Both the position numbers and the translations under genes were made by a program. A stretch of DNA of 64,000 bases from Flavobacterium sp. N2038 (GTDB lineage Bacteria; Bacteroidota; Bacteroidia; Flavobacteriales; Flavobacteriaceae), in contig NZ_CP110001.1 of assembly GCF_025947185.1 (NCBI RefSeq), forward strand, positions 4,216,001 through 4,280,000, written 5' to 3'. Every line of letters starts with the position of its first letter. Within the stretch, counting starts at the first letter, position 1. Positions 50,139-58,862 of this stretch are shown piece by piece. Under the pieces are notes generated by a model, which was given only the letters and a program-made list of their open reading frames with translations, was not told the origin of the DNA and ran no database searches.

Positions 50139-53100
50139 TCCCTTTAATTTGATTTTCCTGATTTTCCTCCTGCTTCTCCTTTTCTTTCTCTTTTTGCTTT
50201 TGCTTTTCTTTTCGCAGTTTTTCTTCTCTTATCAATTCTTTTTCTTTTTCTGTACGATGAAAAAGTTCTCTGAATTTATTGTAACTCATCGTTATAACAA
50301 AAGCAATTCCCGTTTCTACGACCTGACCTTCTACTGCTACCTGATATTGATTTTTTCTATACGCACGAACCATATATCGGCCATCTTTTGTAAGCTGATA
50401 ATCGAGTGCTACATCTCCTGCAATATTGGTACTTTCTTCATTGGCACGTTCCTCGCCTTCTACTCCAAAACTGCTTCCAACGGTCACTTTTAAACGGTCA
50501 TCCAATAATCTTTTTGAAACTTCAACATTCAGATCGGTTCTGTTTTGCATGGTTCCTGTAGTATAATCTTCTGTTGATTCTAAATCAAAATTGACTTCAA
50601 ACCCTGTGATTAATTCTCCTGCAAGATTATTTAATTGTTGTGAAAGAATTTTACTCACACTCTGTCTCGCCATAGATTCTGCGCTTGTACCGCCACTTTC
50701 GCTGGAAAACGGATTTTCGCCTACAAATCGGTTTAACAATAAAAGAGCAAAGACCTGCTTGTTTAACTCCGCCGGATCTTGTTCTATCTGTTTTAATTTT
50801 GACTGAGTCATAGTTACGACAGCTGCAGAAACATCGTAATTGCCGTCTGGAAGATCAATTCCGAACGAAATTTCAGGTTTCATTAATTCTCCGTTCATTT
50901 TCAATAAAGTCTGAAAAGGAAGCTTTTGTTTATACGTATTTTTTTCAGCCTGCTCCTTACCTGCTAACTGATTCCCAAGCAAATCTATCGGAGCTGCATT
51001 GACTTTATAAATCGCGGTAATATTTACATTAGCCTGAGTAGGTTCTCCATTCCAGGTAATATAACTGCCTTTCTGAATGTCGAATTTTCTTTTGATTCCA
51101 TTGAAGTTCATTTCGTACGATCCATCCGAAAACTCATATTTTCCAGTCAAAGTGGTTTTTCCTGATTGATCAATTCCTCCAACTAATTCTGCTTCGCCTT
51201 TTAATTTTAAATAATCGCCGTTTGTTTTATCAATCAGCAAAGTCAATTCAGCTTCTTTGTCAATCGAAATGGCGACATTCACATTCATTCCTTTCAATTC
51301 CGATTGATCTAATTTATTTTTCATGTCAACTGTTTGTTTCAGATACATATTATCTTCATCAACAAACTCAACAATTCCTTCCCGATCTGCAATTGACGGA
51401 TCTGACTGAGGCATGACAACCGTAAACTTCGTTTCTTTATTTATTTTAATCGTTCCGTCAACAACCGGACTTTCTAAACTTCCTTTAATATTTAGTTTTG
51501 TATCCAAAAATAAATCGCCGTAAAACAAATCATTATCTGCCGCTTTAGAATTAATAGCTCTAAAATCACTAGCCTCTACAAGAAGATTAAAATTGTATTT
51601 AACAAAATCCGCAGATTGAATTGTTCCGTTGACAAACAATTCATTATCATTTTCATCTAAAAGAGAAAACTTATCAAATGAAATCGTTCCCTCATTAAAA
51701 ATGATTTTTTCTTTTCCTGTTTTAAAATAAGAATTAAGCTGTGTGACTCTAAAACCGGCATCATTAAAGTTTAATTCGCCATTAACTTTTGGAGCCGAAG
51801 TATTTCCAGTAATTTTGAAATTTCCTGATAAAAAACCTTTCCCTTCGGTAATATTTCCCATACTAAAACCCTGAATACTTTTAATATTCAGTTTGTTGAT
51901 AGCAACATCCAAATCAAAATTGCTTTCCTCTATTTTATATTCGCCAGTAAGCTTTACATCATTTCCTTCATCACTCAAAACTACATTAGCAAAAAGCGTA
52001 TCAGCTGTTTTATTGTCTACTTTTATTTCTAAATCTCCAACTTTTTCTCCTTTAAAAGTAAAATCATCTATTTTTAAATCAGAAGTAAAAATCGGATTTG
52101 TCATTACATTTTCGACCAAAGCATTTCCGTTTACCAAACCTTGAATCAGCGATTGATCTTTGGAAATCATATTCATGATAGTCCCAATTTTGAAATTCAC
52201 AAAATCAACTTGCAAAGGCGCATTACTTTGTGTTCCCTGAGACTGAATCTTCAATCCGTCGCCTTCATGATTCAAATAAAATTTATTGATATAAAGTTTC
52301 TTATCTCCAAATTCGATTGCATTTTCCGGATCAACATTCCATTTTTCATAATTCAAAACGAAGTTTTCCGCATCAATTTTAAAAATATTTTTAGAATCTT
52401 CAGCTTTAAATTCTCCTCCAACAAAATACTGCTGTTTGTCTTTTGCATCTTTTACCTCAAGTGCATAATCCAAGATATTATTTTCTACTTTACCTGATAA
52501 ACTGGTAAATGGAATTTTGAGAGAACCGCTTTCGATCGTGGCTACAGAAACCAAATATTCTAAAGCGTTCTCTTTTGTTTCTATATTTATTTTCCCATCC
52601 GAAATTGTATTGCCATCGTAAACAATTCGCGGAATTGCCCCTTTTATTTCTAAAGAATCGACTACATTATTATATTTTCCGGCGATTTTAATTGGCTCCA
52701 AACCTGTAAGTTTCGGAATCAATTTAAATAAAATCGGGTCGTTATCAACCGTTAACGTAAAAGCCAATCTTTGTTCATCAGATTCTCCATTTACTTTCGG
52801 GTTTTTCAGATCAATATATTTTGAAAGTGATTTTTTGACTGCAGCAGCTAATGTTGTCAATTTATATTTTCCGTCAACTTCTGCTTTTAAAAACTGTGAC
52901 GAAATTTTGATATTATTTCGGGTATTATCTGAAAAAGCAATTACATGCACCGAATCTAAAACAATTGGTTCTTTGTCCTGCAAAATCTGAATGTTTGAAA
53001 GAAACACTTTTCCGTTTAAAAAATCAGGATTGCTGTTGGCAATATCGGCATCAATATTCCCGCGAAGTTTCATTGGTCCGGCGTGAAGATTCAGTTTTTC

Positions 53101-55221
53101 TAAATCGGCTATATCCAGATTCAGCTTTAATTTTATTGCCGGATATTTCTCTTTTGTATTTCCGCTGGCAACCAAATCAAAATTCAAATTTGGATCTTTC
53201 ATTCCAGATTTTACAGCAAAAGATCCATTTTCGATATTTCCTTTTAATGCTAAATCTTTATATGTATATTTATTAAAAACAGCTTTTTGAACCAGTCCAT
53301 CCACTACTGCATTTGCCGTTTTTGGGTCTAAACCAATTCCTTTGACTTTCGCTTTAAGCGTAATTTTTCCGACAGAATCATTTTTGATTAATCTTCCTAA
53401 ATTAAAATCCAATAAATAAACCGTTGCATCGTATTTCTCTCTTTTTTTAACACGCTGATCAAATAAAGCATCCACTTTTGCATTTCCGAAACTACTGTTC
53501 AACGCCAGATTTGTTTTAAAATTCTGAACTGTACCTTGAAAATTTCCCTGTAAACTTAATTGCGAAGGAATTTGAATATTCTTCGGAATTGTTCCAGCCG
53601 GCACAAACATATTAATGTCTTTTGCCGTGCTCGAAATCTTTTTAATATTTAAATCGTAATACGCTTTTTGCGCATCTGGCAATCCAGCAATTTTTCCCGA
53701 AAGAGAAACTTTTGTAGAACCAATTCCACTCATTTCAAATTTCGAAATAGTCAAATCTTTTACTTTTCCGCTTACACGGCTATCTACATACAAAATGGCA
53801 TTCGGATTGCTTTTGAACGGATTGGTATTTTGAAGATCTGGAACAAACAAAAGAATGTCTTTGAAACCAATTTTAGATTGTTTTAAATTGGCATCGATAG
53901 CCAGATTTCCTAAATCTTTTTGGAGTGATTCAAGTGATTTATATTGCGCTCTAATTTTATCTTGAACAAGCGTTTGCGGTGTTTTTAAATACAGATTTTC
54001 CAGTGAAGCATTTTTTGGTCCGTAAAAGAAATCGGTTTTAAAAGCCTGAATCTCTAAACCGCTTTTTTCGTTTACTGTCACTCTTTTAATGCTTCCTGAA
54101 ATGGTATCGTTTCCATAATACAATTTCTCCGCTTTAAAATTGAATTTACTCAGATCAAGATGCGCATAATCAATTCCTTTTGAGAGCGGTTTTGACTGCA
54201 TATCATCAAATTTGAAAGCAATATTTTCCAGATTGGTTTCCTTCAATTTTACTTTCCAGCCTGCTTGTTTTATGGCTGTTGAATCTAAATCTGGAGTTTG
54301 AATTTGTTTGTCTTTTGCACCTAATCTTAAATTTCCGCTAAGATTTTTTAGTTCGAAAGTATCAAAATCCAAGAGCTGTTTATTCAAATCGATTTTATTT
54401 ACTGCTAAATTCAGATTCCCTAAACGTATCCCCGAATTGAGTTTTGAATCCTTATTATCATATAAAATATCAATTTTTGAAAGACTTATTTTGCCCAGAT
54501 TCAAATTGAAATCTTGTCGCTTCGAAATGGTATCGACGGTTTTCACCGAAACTTCCGCAATTTTTTCTACAATATCCTGATTCAGGACTACTTTTAAGCC
54601 ATTCAAATTGATGTTTGGAATATTGAAATCCATTTTATCTAAATCAAATCTCTTAAATTTTGTATCAAAATGTGTCAGATTCACCCGAATATCATTTTTC
54701 GAAAAATCATCTTTAAAATTGAATTTAACCTGATCCAGATTTACTTTTACAACTGATATTTTGAAAGGTTTACTATCCGGGTCTTCTACTTTTGGCTCCT
54801 TGGATTCGAATGCTTTTATGATATAATCAAAATTGAATACACCATCTTTGTTTCGGGAAATATTGACTTTGGTATTTTCTAAAGAAATCGAATTAATTTC
54901 AAGTTCACTGCTGACCAGTTTAAAAAGATCAACATCAAGTTCTAATCTTTTACCTGCCAGCAAAATGTCTTTTTTTTGATCTTCAAAATAAAAACCTTCC
55001 AGCACTACGTCTTTTGGAAATTTTATAGCAATATAATCTAAAGAAACTTTGGTTTTAATTTTATCCTGAAGATAAGTTACCGCTTTGTCCTTTACAAAAT
55101 TCTGAACCGAAGGAACCTGAATTAAAATGATGACAAGTAATAACAGCGTAACCACAGAAACCATGCACCAAAGCAGTACACGCAGTGTTTTTTTTAGAAA
55201 ATGAACGGATTTTTTATTCAT
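50122..55221 (-). CDS. tamB: TamB: translocation and assembly module inner-membrane component
   Basis: This 1699-aa AsmA/TamB-family protein is anchored by an N-terminal transmembrane helix (VLLWCMVSVVTLLLLVIILIQVPSVQNFV). It is made of long beta-helical repeats that bridge the periplasm. The AsmA-like start (YLQDKIKTKVSLDYIAIKFPKDVVLEGFYFED), many 'GxLxxxxGxxxxPxxxGxLxxxx' units (GFLSGNFKITGNTSAPKVNGELNFNDAGFRV; DTKLNIKGSLESPVVDGTIKIN) and the DUF490 C-terminal block (FALLLLNRFVGENPF ... GELITGFEVNFDLES) are present. The C-terminus is very charged (EKELIREEKLRKEKQKQKEKEKEKQ). It likely carries phospholipid or assists outer-membrane protein assembly with TamL. Confidence 0.93.
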   Translation of the reverse strand: MNKKSVHFLKKTLRVLLWCMVSVVTLLLLVIILIQVPSVQNFVKDKAVTYLQDKIKTKVSLDYIAIKFPKDVVLEGFYFEDQKKDILLAGKRLELDVDLFKLVSSELEINSISLENTKVNISRNKDGVFNFDYIIKAFESKEPKVEDPDSKPFKISVVKVNLDQVKFNFKDDFSKNDIRVNLTHFDTKFKRFDLDKMDFNIPNINLNGLKVVLNQDIVEKIAEVSVKTVDTISKRQDFNLNLGKISLSKIDILYDNKDSKLNSGIRLGNLNLAVNKIDLNKQLLDFDTFELKNLSGNLRLGAKDKQIQTPDLDSTAIKQAGWKVKLKETNLENIAFKFDDMQSKPLSKGIDYAHLDLSKFNFKAEKLYYGNDTISGSIKRVTVNEKSGLEIQAFKTDFFYGPKNASLENLYLKTPQTLVQDKIRAQYKSLESLQKDLGNLAIDANLKQSKIGFKDILLFVPDLQNTNPFKSNPNAILYVDSRVSGKVKDLTISKFEMSGIGSTKVSLSGKIAGLPDAQKAYYDLNIKKISSTAKDINMFVPAGTIPKNIQIPSQLSLQGNFQGTVQNFKTNLALNSSFGNAKVDALFDQRVKKREKYDATVYLLDFNLGRLIKNDSVGKITLKAKVKGIGLDPKTANAVVDGLVQKAVFNKYTYKDLALKGNIENGSFAVKSGMKDPNLNFDLVASGNTKEKYPAIKLKLNLDIADLEKLNLHAGPMKLRGNIDADIANSNPDFLNGKVFLSNIQILQDKEPIVLDSVHVIAFSDNTRNNIKISSQFLKAEVDGKYKLTTLAAAVKKSLSKYIDLKNPKVNGESDEQRLAFTLTVDNDPILFKLIPKLTGLEPIKIAGKYNNVVDSLEIKGAIPRIVYDGNTISDGKINIETKENALEYLVSVATIESGSLKIPFTSLSGKVENNILDYALEVKDAKDKQQYFVGGEFKAEDSKNIFKIDAENFVLNYEKWNVDPENAIEFGDKKLYINKFYLNHEGDGLKIQSQGTQSNAPLQVDFVNFKIGTIMNMISKDQSLIQGLVNGNALVENVMTNPIFTSDLKIDDFTFKGEKVGDLEIKVDNKTADTLFANVVLSDEGNDVKLTGEYKIEESNFDLDVAINKLNIKSIQGFSMGNITEGKGFLSGNFKITGNTSAPKVNGELNFNDAGFRVTQLNSYFKTGKEKIIFNEGTISFDKFSLLDENDNELFVNGTIQSADFVKYNFNLLVEASDFRAINSKAADNDLFYGDLFLDTKLNIKGSLESPVVDGTIKINKETKFTVVMPQSDPSIADREGIVEFVDEDNMYLKQTVDMKNKLDQSELKGMNVNVAISIDKEAELTLLIDKTNGDYLKLKGEAELVGGIDQSGKTTLTGKYEFSDGSYEMNFNGIKRKFDIQKGSYITWNGEPTQANVNITAIYKVNAAPIDLLGNQLAGKEQAEKNTYKQKLPFQTLLKMNGELMKPEISFGIDLPDGNYDVSAAVVTMTQSKLKQIEQDPAELNKQVFALLLLNRFVGENPFSSESGGTSAESMARQSVSKILSQQLNNLAGELITGFEVNFDLESTEDYTTGTMQNRTDLNVEVSKRLLDDRLKVTVGSSFGVEGEERANEESTNIAGDVALDYQLTKDGRYMVRAYRKNQYQVAVEGQVVETGIAFVITMSYNKFRELFHRTEKEKELIREEKLRKEKQKQKEKEKEKQEENQENQIKGNEQKT

Positions 55222-55470
55222 ACGTCAAGAAAACACATTAGATTAAAATTGAACCTTTGGCAAAGCCAAAACATCGTTTTTACAAAATTGGAAAAATTAA
55301 TACCCCAACAATTTACATAATTATGTGCAATTATTCTAAAATTCTGCGGTGAAATAGTTAAATTCTTACTTTTAGATTTTAAGTCATAAAGGTGCAAAAA
55401 CACAAAGTTTTCTTATTCTATGCTGTTGAGAATCGCAATTGGTTAAAATAAATAATTATGATTGTGCTAA

Positions 55471-56421
55471 TTAGAATTTAATATGTGGCAATTTTTCTCC
55501 CAAAAGACCAATTTTCTTCTGAAGCTTTTCTAAGAATTTTATATGTTGATCTGAATCTGGGTTAAAACTGCGATGACGAAGACTTTTCTGAATTTCATCA
55601 ACTTCTTTCATAACAGAAAAACTATTTTCAGAAACGTAATTTTCGCTAAAAAGCTTCCAGATATAATCAATAGCAATTTGGTTGGGATGCAACATATCTT
55701 CATTATAAAAACGATAATCACGAAGTTCATCCATCATAATCTCATAGGAAGGGAAATAGTTGAAAGTCGAAAGTCGAAAGTCAAAAGTTTTATGCAAAGC
55801 TGTAAATAAATGGGATTTGCTTAGTTGATTTTCGACAAATCCGTCTTTTATGTGACGCACTGGCGAAACAGTAAAAATGAAGTTTATTTCTGGATTTATA
55901 TGCTGAATTAAGTCAATTGTATTTTGAATACTCTCTTCAATAATTTCAACTGGTAACAATTCTTTTGAGAATTGTTTTTGTGGTACTTTATGACAATTGG
56001 CTACAATTTCTTCGCTTTCATTATTTCTGTAAATCCATGAAGTTCCAAGCGTGATAATAATATGTGTGGCTTCTTTAATTTGTTTATTAGTTTCTGTAAT
56101 GGCTTTATTAAGTGTTTCCAGTAATTCTTGTCTGTCGGCATTACTTAAATCAGAATGAACCTCAAAACTATGCCAGCGTTCATTATGGAAGAAAACGTCT
56201 TTTTCCTGAAAGAAATTCTTTTCACAAACTCTTCGAAACAAATTCTCAATTGAAACCGGATTAAAAATAATTCCAAACGGATTGGTTTCATTTTGAAATT
56301 TAAAATAATCAAATTTCTCCGCCATATTCTCTGCAAAACAGGAACCAATAGAAAGTATCTTCGAATTATAATCGATTGGATTATTACTTTTTGAAATTGG
56401 AATTTGGGTTCTGAATTGCAT
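55471..56421 (-). CDS. GSCFA domain-containing protein
   Basis: The 316-aa protein starts with the namesake motif (MQFRTQIPISKSNNPIDYNSKILSIGSCFAENMAEKFDYFKFQNETNPFGIIFNPVSIENL). It continues with IIITLGTSWIYRN, NPEINFIFTVSPVRHIKDGFVENQLSKSHL and MDELRDYRFYNEDMLHPNQIAIDYIW. GSCFA proteins look like SGNH-type hydrolases: Ser in GSCF and Asp/His in ED-MLHPN could be the catalytic set. The substrate is unknown. The TFDFRLSTFNYF segment (55763-55790) is coded by a CGACTTT direct repeat that looks intrusive. Confidence 0.9.
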   Translation of the reverse strand: MQFRTQIPISKSNNPIDYNSKILSIGSCFAENMAEKFDYFKFQNETNPFGIIFNPVSIENLFRRVCEKNFFQEKDVFFHNERWHSFEVHSDLSNADRQELLETLNKAITETNKQIKEATHIIITLGTSWIYRNNESEEIVANCHKVPQKQFSKELLPVEIIEESIQNTIDLIQHINPEINFIFTVSPVRHIKDGFVENQLSKSHLFTALHKTFDFRLSTFNYFPSYEIMMDELRDYRFYNEDMLHPNQIAIDYIWKLFSENYVSENSFSVMKEVDEIQKSLRHRSFNPDSDQHIKFLEKLQKKIGLLGEKLPHIKF

Positions 56422-56462
56422 GAAATTATTTTCTGTAAATTTCGGTTATTTTTTACAAACAA

Positions 56463-56492
56463 AAAAGCCAGCTGTATTAACAACTGGCTTTT
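56463..56492 (-). terminator. Terminator of the lipoprotein gene at 56509
   Basis: A 9-bp stem (AAAAGCCAG at 56463-56471, CTGGCTTTT at 56484-56492) is followed on the minus strand by TTTTTTG. It begins 17 nt after the stop at 56509. Confidence 0.8.
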
Positions 56493-56508
56493 AGTACCGA
56501 AAAAAATA

Positions 56509-57336
56509 TTAGTATGTGTAAATTATATCATACTCAGATTCATCTGATTTTTTAGTTAGCGGGTATCCATTTTTATCATAAGTATAAATATAATTTTCTG
56601 AATAATTTGTGGTACCGCTATTATCTCTTACATGAGTAATTTTTTTTATAATATTATTTAATCCAAAATCATTTATTCCGAAATCTCCATTTGCCATATC
56701 GTGACCATTATATAAATTTCCATCAAACAATATTAAATTAAGTCCTACAATATTCTTTAGAGGATTATTTTTACTGTCGTAATTAAATTCACAATCATTC
56801 GTGTACGGTGCTTGACTAGAATATTCGGTGCTTATTTTGGCAAGATTACCGTTTTTAAACGTCAAAATTTGTTTCCCGTCTTCTGCAGTATCTGGTGCAT
56901 CATGGCGAAATGTTTCATACGAAATAGTACCATCTGCATTATGAGAATAAACTTTCTTAACATAAAATTCATTAGTTGAACTACCATTTGGGAGCGTTAA
57001 AACAGCTTCTTTCAGTTTATCTTTACTATATAAATAATGAGTCGTACTGACTATTTCATTGTTTACAAATCCTTCAGTTTTAGTAATAAGATTTCCGTTG
57101 TAAGTAAAAACAGTTTTCATAATTTTATCATAAGCTAAACGTGATACGCTTACAATCTTATTACCACTATAAACAAAAGTATTTGTTTGTATTTCATTAT
57201 TAACTTTTGACTGAAATGTTATTGTTTTTGGTAAAACTTGAGGAATTTCTGTTGGTTTCTTGATTTCGATATCGTTAGAACAGGAAGCAAACACAAAAAA
57301 GGAAGCTGTTAGGCAATAAAATAATTTCTTTTTCAT
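56509..57336 (-). CDS. Lipoprotein with YD-like repeats, paralog of the one at 57849
   Basis: I chose the ATG at 57336 (MKKKLFYCLTASFFVFASC), 275 aa, since the nine earlier codons lie outside the signal peptide. The mature part has repeated YxYxxNGxL-type units (FVYSGNKIVSVSRLAYDK, FTYNGNLITKTEGF, YLYSKDKLKEAVLTLPNG) and a C-terminal DSKNNPLKNIVGLNLILFDG with YTYDKNGYPLTKKSDESEYDIIYTY. The same C-terminal block occurs in the 57849 gene. It is probably a surface or periplasmic protein; the function is not known. Confidence 0.75.
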   Translation of the reverse strand: MKKKLFYCLTASFFVFASCSNDIEIKKPTEIPQVLPKTITFQSKVNNEIQTNTFVYSGNKIVSVSRLAYDKIMKTVFTYNGNLITKTEGFVNNEIVSTTHYLYSKDKLKEAVLTLPNGSSTNEFYVKKVYSHNADGTISYETFRHDAPDTAEDGKQILTFKNGNLAKISTEYSSQAPYTNDCEFNYDSKNNPLKNIVGLNLILFDGNLYNGHDMANGDFGINDFGLNNIIKKITHVRDNSGTTNYSENYIYTYDKNGYPLTKKSDESEYDIIYTY

Positions 57337-57449
57337 AACAATTGTTTTAATGATTAAAAACAAAAAAAATCATTTACAACTAAAACAAAGACATGTAAAA
57401 GTTTATTTTATAATAGTTTAAGCTATTTAAACTTAAATTCTATCCATAA

Positions 57450-57795
57450 AAAAGAGACTATATCAGAGATCCAAATAAGGTATATGAATATTACAGTAAC
57501 TTACAGGGGTGGCCTAAGGATGAAATAGATAATTTTATTATTAATAAAAGGAATTTGGAGTGTAGGACATCCATTCTATAGAAATGCATCATGTTATTTG
57601 CAATCAAATAGAAATATCGTAATTAAAGGAATGGGGCCAGATTTTTCTCTAGATGAAAGTATGGTCTGGACAAGCAATACGGCTGAATATCCCGGATCAA
57701 CACTACAGTTACAAGATGATGGCAATCTCGCACTAATTTATAATGAAACCATTACATGGTCTTCTAAAAATGGCAAATCAAAAATAGCATTCTAG
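57450..57795 (+). pseudogene. Remnant of a bulb-type (mannose-binding) lectin gene
   Basis: There are two overlapping partial frames without a normal start. The first (about 57450-57548) reads YIRDPNKVYEYYSNLQGWPKDEIDNFIINK. The second (from 57529 to the stop at 57795) reads LIKGIWSVGHPFYRNASCYLQSNRNIVIKG, then SNTAEYPGSTLQLQDDGNLALIYNETITWSSKNG. The LQDDGNLALIY and TWSSKNG blocks match the beta-prism unit of B-type lectins (QxDGNLVLY). A frameshift near 57545 would join them. This looks like a decayed gene piece between two paralogous lipoproteins. Confidence 0.6.
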
Positions 57796-57811
57796 CTAAT
57801 TTTTAATTATA

Positions 57812-57843
57812 CAAAAAAACCAAATACCGAAGTATTTGGTTTT
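57812..57843 (-). terminator. Terminator of the lipoprotein gene at 57849
   Basis: The stem AAAACCAAATAC (57816-57827) with GTATTTGGTTTT (57832-57843) has a TTCG loop on the minus strand and is followed by T residues. The plus side is also A/T-tracted, so it may end both directions. Confidence 0.9.
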
Positions 57844-57848
57844 GATAA

Positions 57849-58631
57849 TTAATATAAATATTTTGTAATATTTGTTATTTGTCCTCCTTCTCCTTTATAA
57901 TAAGTCTCTAAATTTGGATAACCATTAGGATCGTACTCGTACTTTTTTATATCAAAATAAGTACCTGAATCAGCAGAAGAACGACTTAAACGGTTATTAA
58001 GAGATGATTTTTCATCATTTATCAATAAACTCATTCCTATAATATTTTTAAAAGGAGAATTCATATTATCATAAACATATCTAAGTCCATAAGAAGGGAT
58101 ATTAGTTTTTGTATTTACAACAACTTCTTTAATCCGATTTCCATTTTTTACTGTAAGTAAAGAAAAATAATCTTCTTCTGTTTCAATCTTTGTTAAATAG
58201 TCAGTACTAAATCTTTGTTCTTTAATTAATGTATCTGCTAAATAGGTGTAAACTGATCTTATATTAATTTTTTTAGGATATGTTGATGTAAAAATGTCAA
58301 GATATTTAATTGATGCTAGTTTCCCTTTTGTGTAAGCATAGGTTTCTTCATTAACTTTAACTTCTTTACCTTCTACAATGTTATAATAAGCTTTTCTATT
58401 AATCAAATTTTCCTCATAATAGTAGTAAACTTTATACTTTTTATAGGCTATGCTTTTAATTTTCATATCATCATAAGAAACTAAAGCAGTATCAGAACTA
58501 AATCCGGGGTAAATAGATATTATGGTTTTAGGTAGTGTAGAATCTTTTGGTTCTAAAGGCGGATTTTCATCACTTGAACAAGAACTCACTATTAAAGATA
58601 ATACCGTAAACAGTAATAAAAGTTTTTTCAT
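57849..58631 (-). CDS. Lipoprotein, paralog of the one at 56509
   Basis: The 260-aa protein has a lipobox signal (MKKLLLLFTVLSLIVSSC, cysteine at 18). Tyrosine-rich repeats follow (KYKVYYYYEENLINRKAYYNI, YAYTKGKLASIKYL, YTYLADTLIKEQRF). Its C-terminal DNMNSPFKNIIGMSLLINDEKS and YEYDPNGYPNLETYYKGEGGQI mirror the 56509 paralog (NNPLKNIVGLNLIL; YTYDKNGYPL). The two probably arose by duplication, with the lectin remnant now between them. It has its own promoter. Confidence 0.75.
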   Translation of the reverse strand: MKKLLLLFTVLSLIVSSCSSDENPPLEPKDSTLPKTIISIYPGFSSDTALVSYDDMKIKSIAYKKYKVYYYYEENLINRKAYYNIVEGKEVKVNEETYAYTKGKLASIKYLDIFTSTYPKKINIRSVYTYLADTLIKEQRFSTDYLTKIETEEDYFSLLTVKNGNRIKEVVVNTKTNIPSYGLRYVYDNMNSPFKNIIGMSLLINDEKSSLNNRLSRSSADSGTYFDIKKYEYDPNGYPNLETYYKGEGGQITNITKYLY

Positions 58632-58655
58632 TTTTATCGATTAAGCTTTGAGATT

Positions 58656-58685
58656 CAAAAATACAAAACTCATTCTGAAAATCAA
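58656..58685 (-). promoter_or_regulatory. Promoter of the lipoprotein gene at 57849
   Basis: The -7 box TATTTTTG (complement of 58656-58663) and TTG (complement of 58683-58685) are spaced by 19 nt, a full match to TTG-N(17-23)-TAnnTTTG. It lies 24 nt ahead of the ATG. Confidence 0.7.
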
Positions 58686-58827
58686 TAAATTCTTACATTA
58701 ATTAATATTTAAAATGTAAAATTAAGATGAGTAATTAATATGTCAAGCAAAATATCAGATACAAGTTTAAAATAAAAAATTACACTTTTAATAACAGAAA
58801 TCAACTATACAAACTAAAACAATTCCT

Positions 58828-58835
58828 TACTTTTG
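58828..58835 (+). promoter_or_regulatory. Promoter -7 box of the ABC transporter
   Basis: TACTTTTG at 58828-58835 matches TAnnTTTG and lies 27 nt ahead of the ATG at 58863. No TTG lies at the usual distance. Confidence 0.5.
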
Positions 58836-58862
58836 TATCCTGCACTTTTCTAAAAATCTTAT

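Noticed and set aside
50131..50493. Phenylalanine-rich plus-strand frame over the tamB 3' end
   Set aside because: It is the complement of the lysine/glutamate-rich TamB tail and not a gene.
55218..55403. 61-codon minus-strand frame upstream of tamB
   Set aside because: It overlaps the tamB start, has low-complexity sequence and no sign of coding use.
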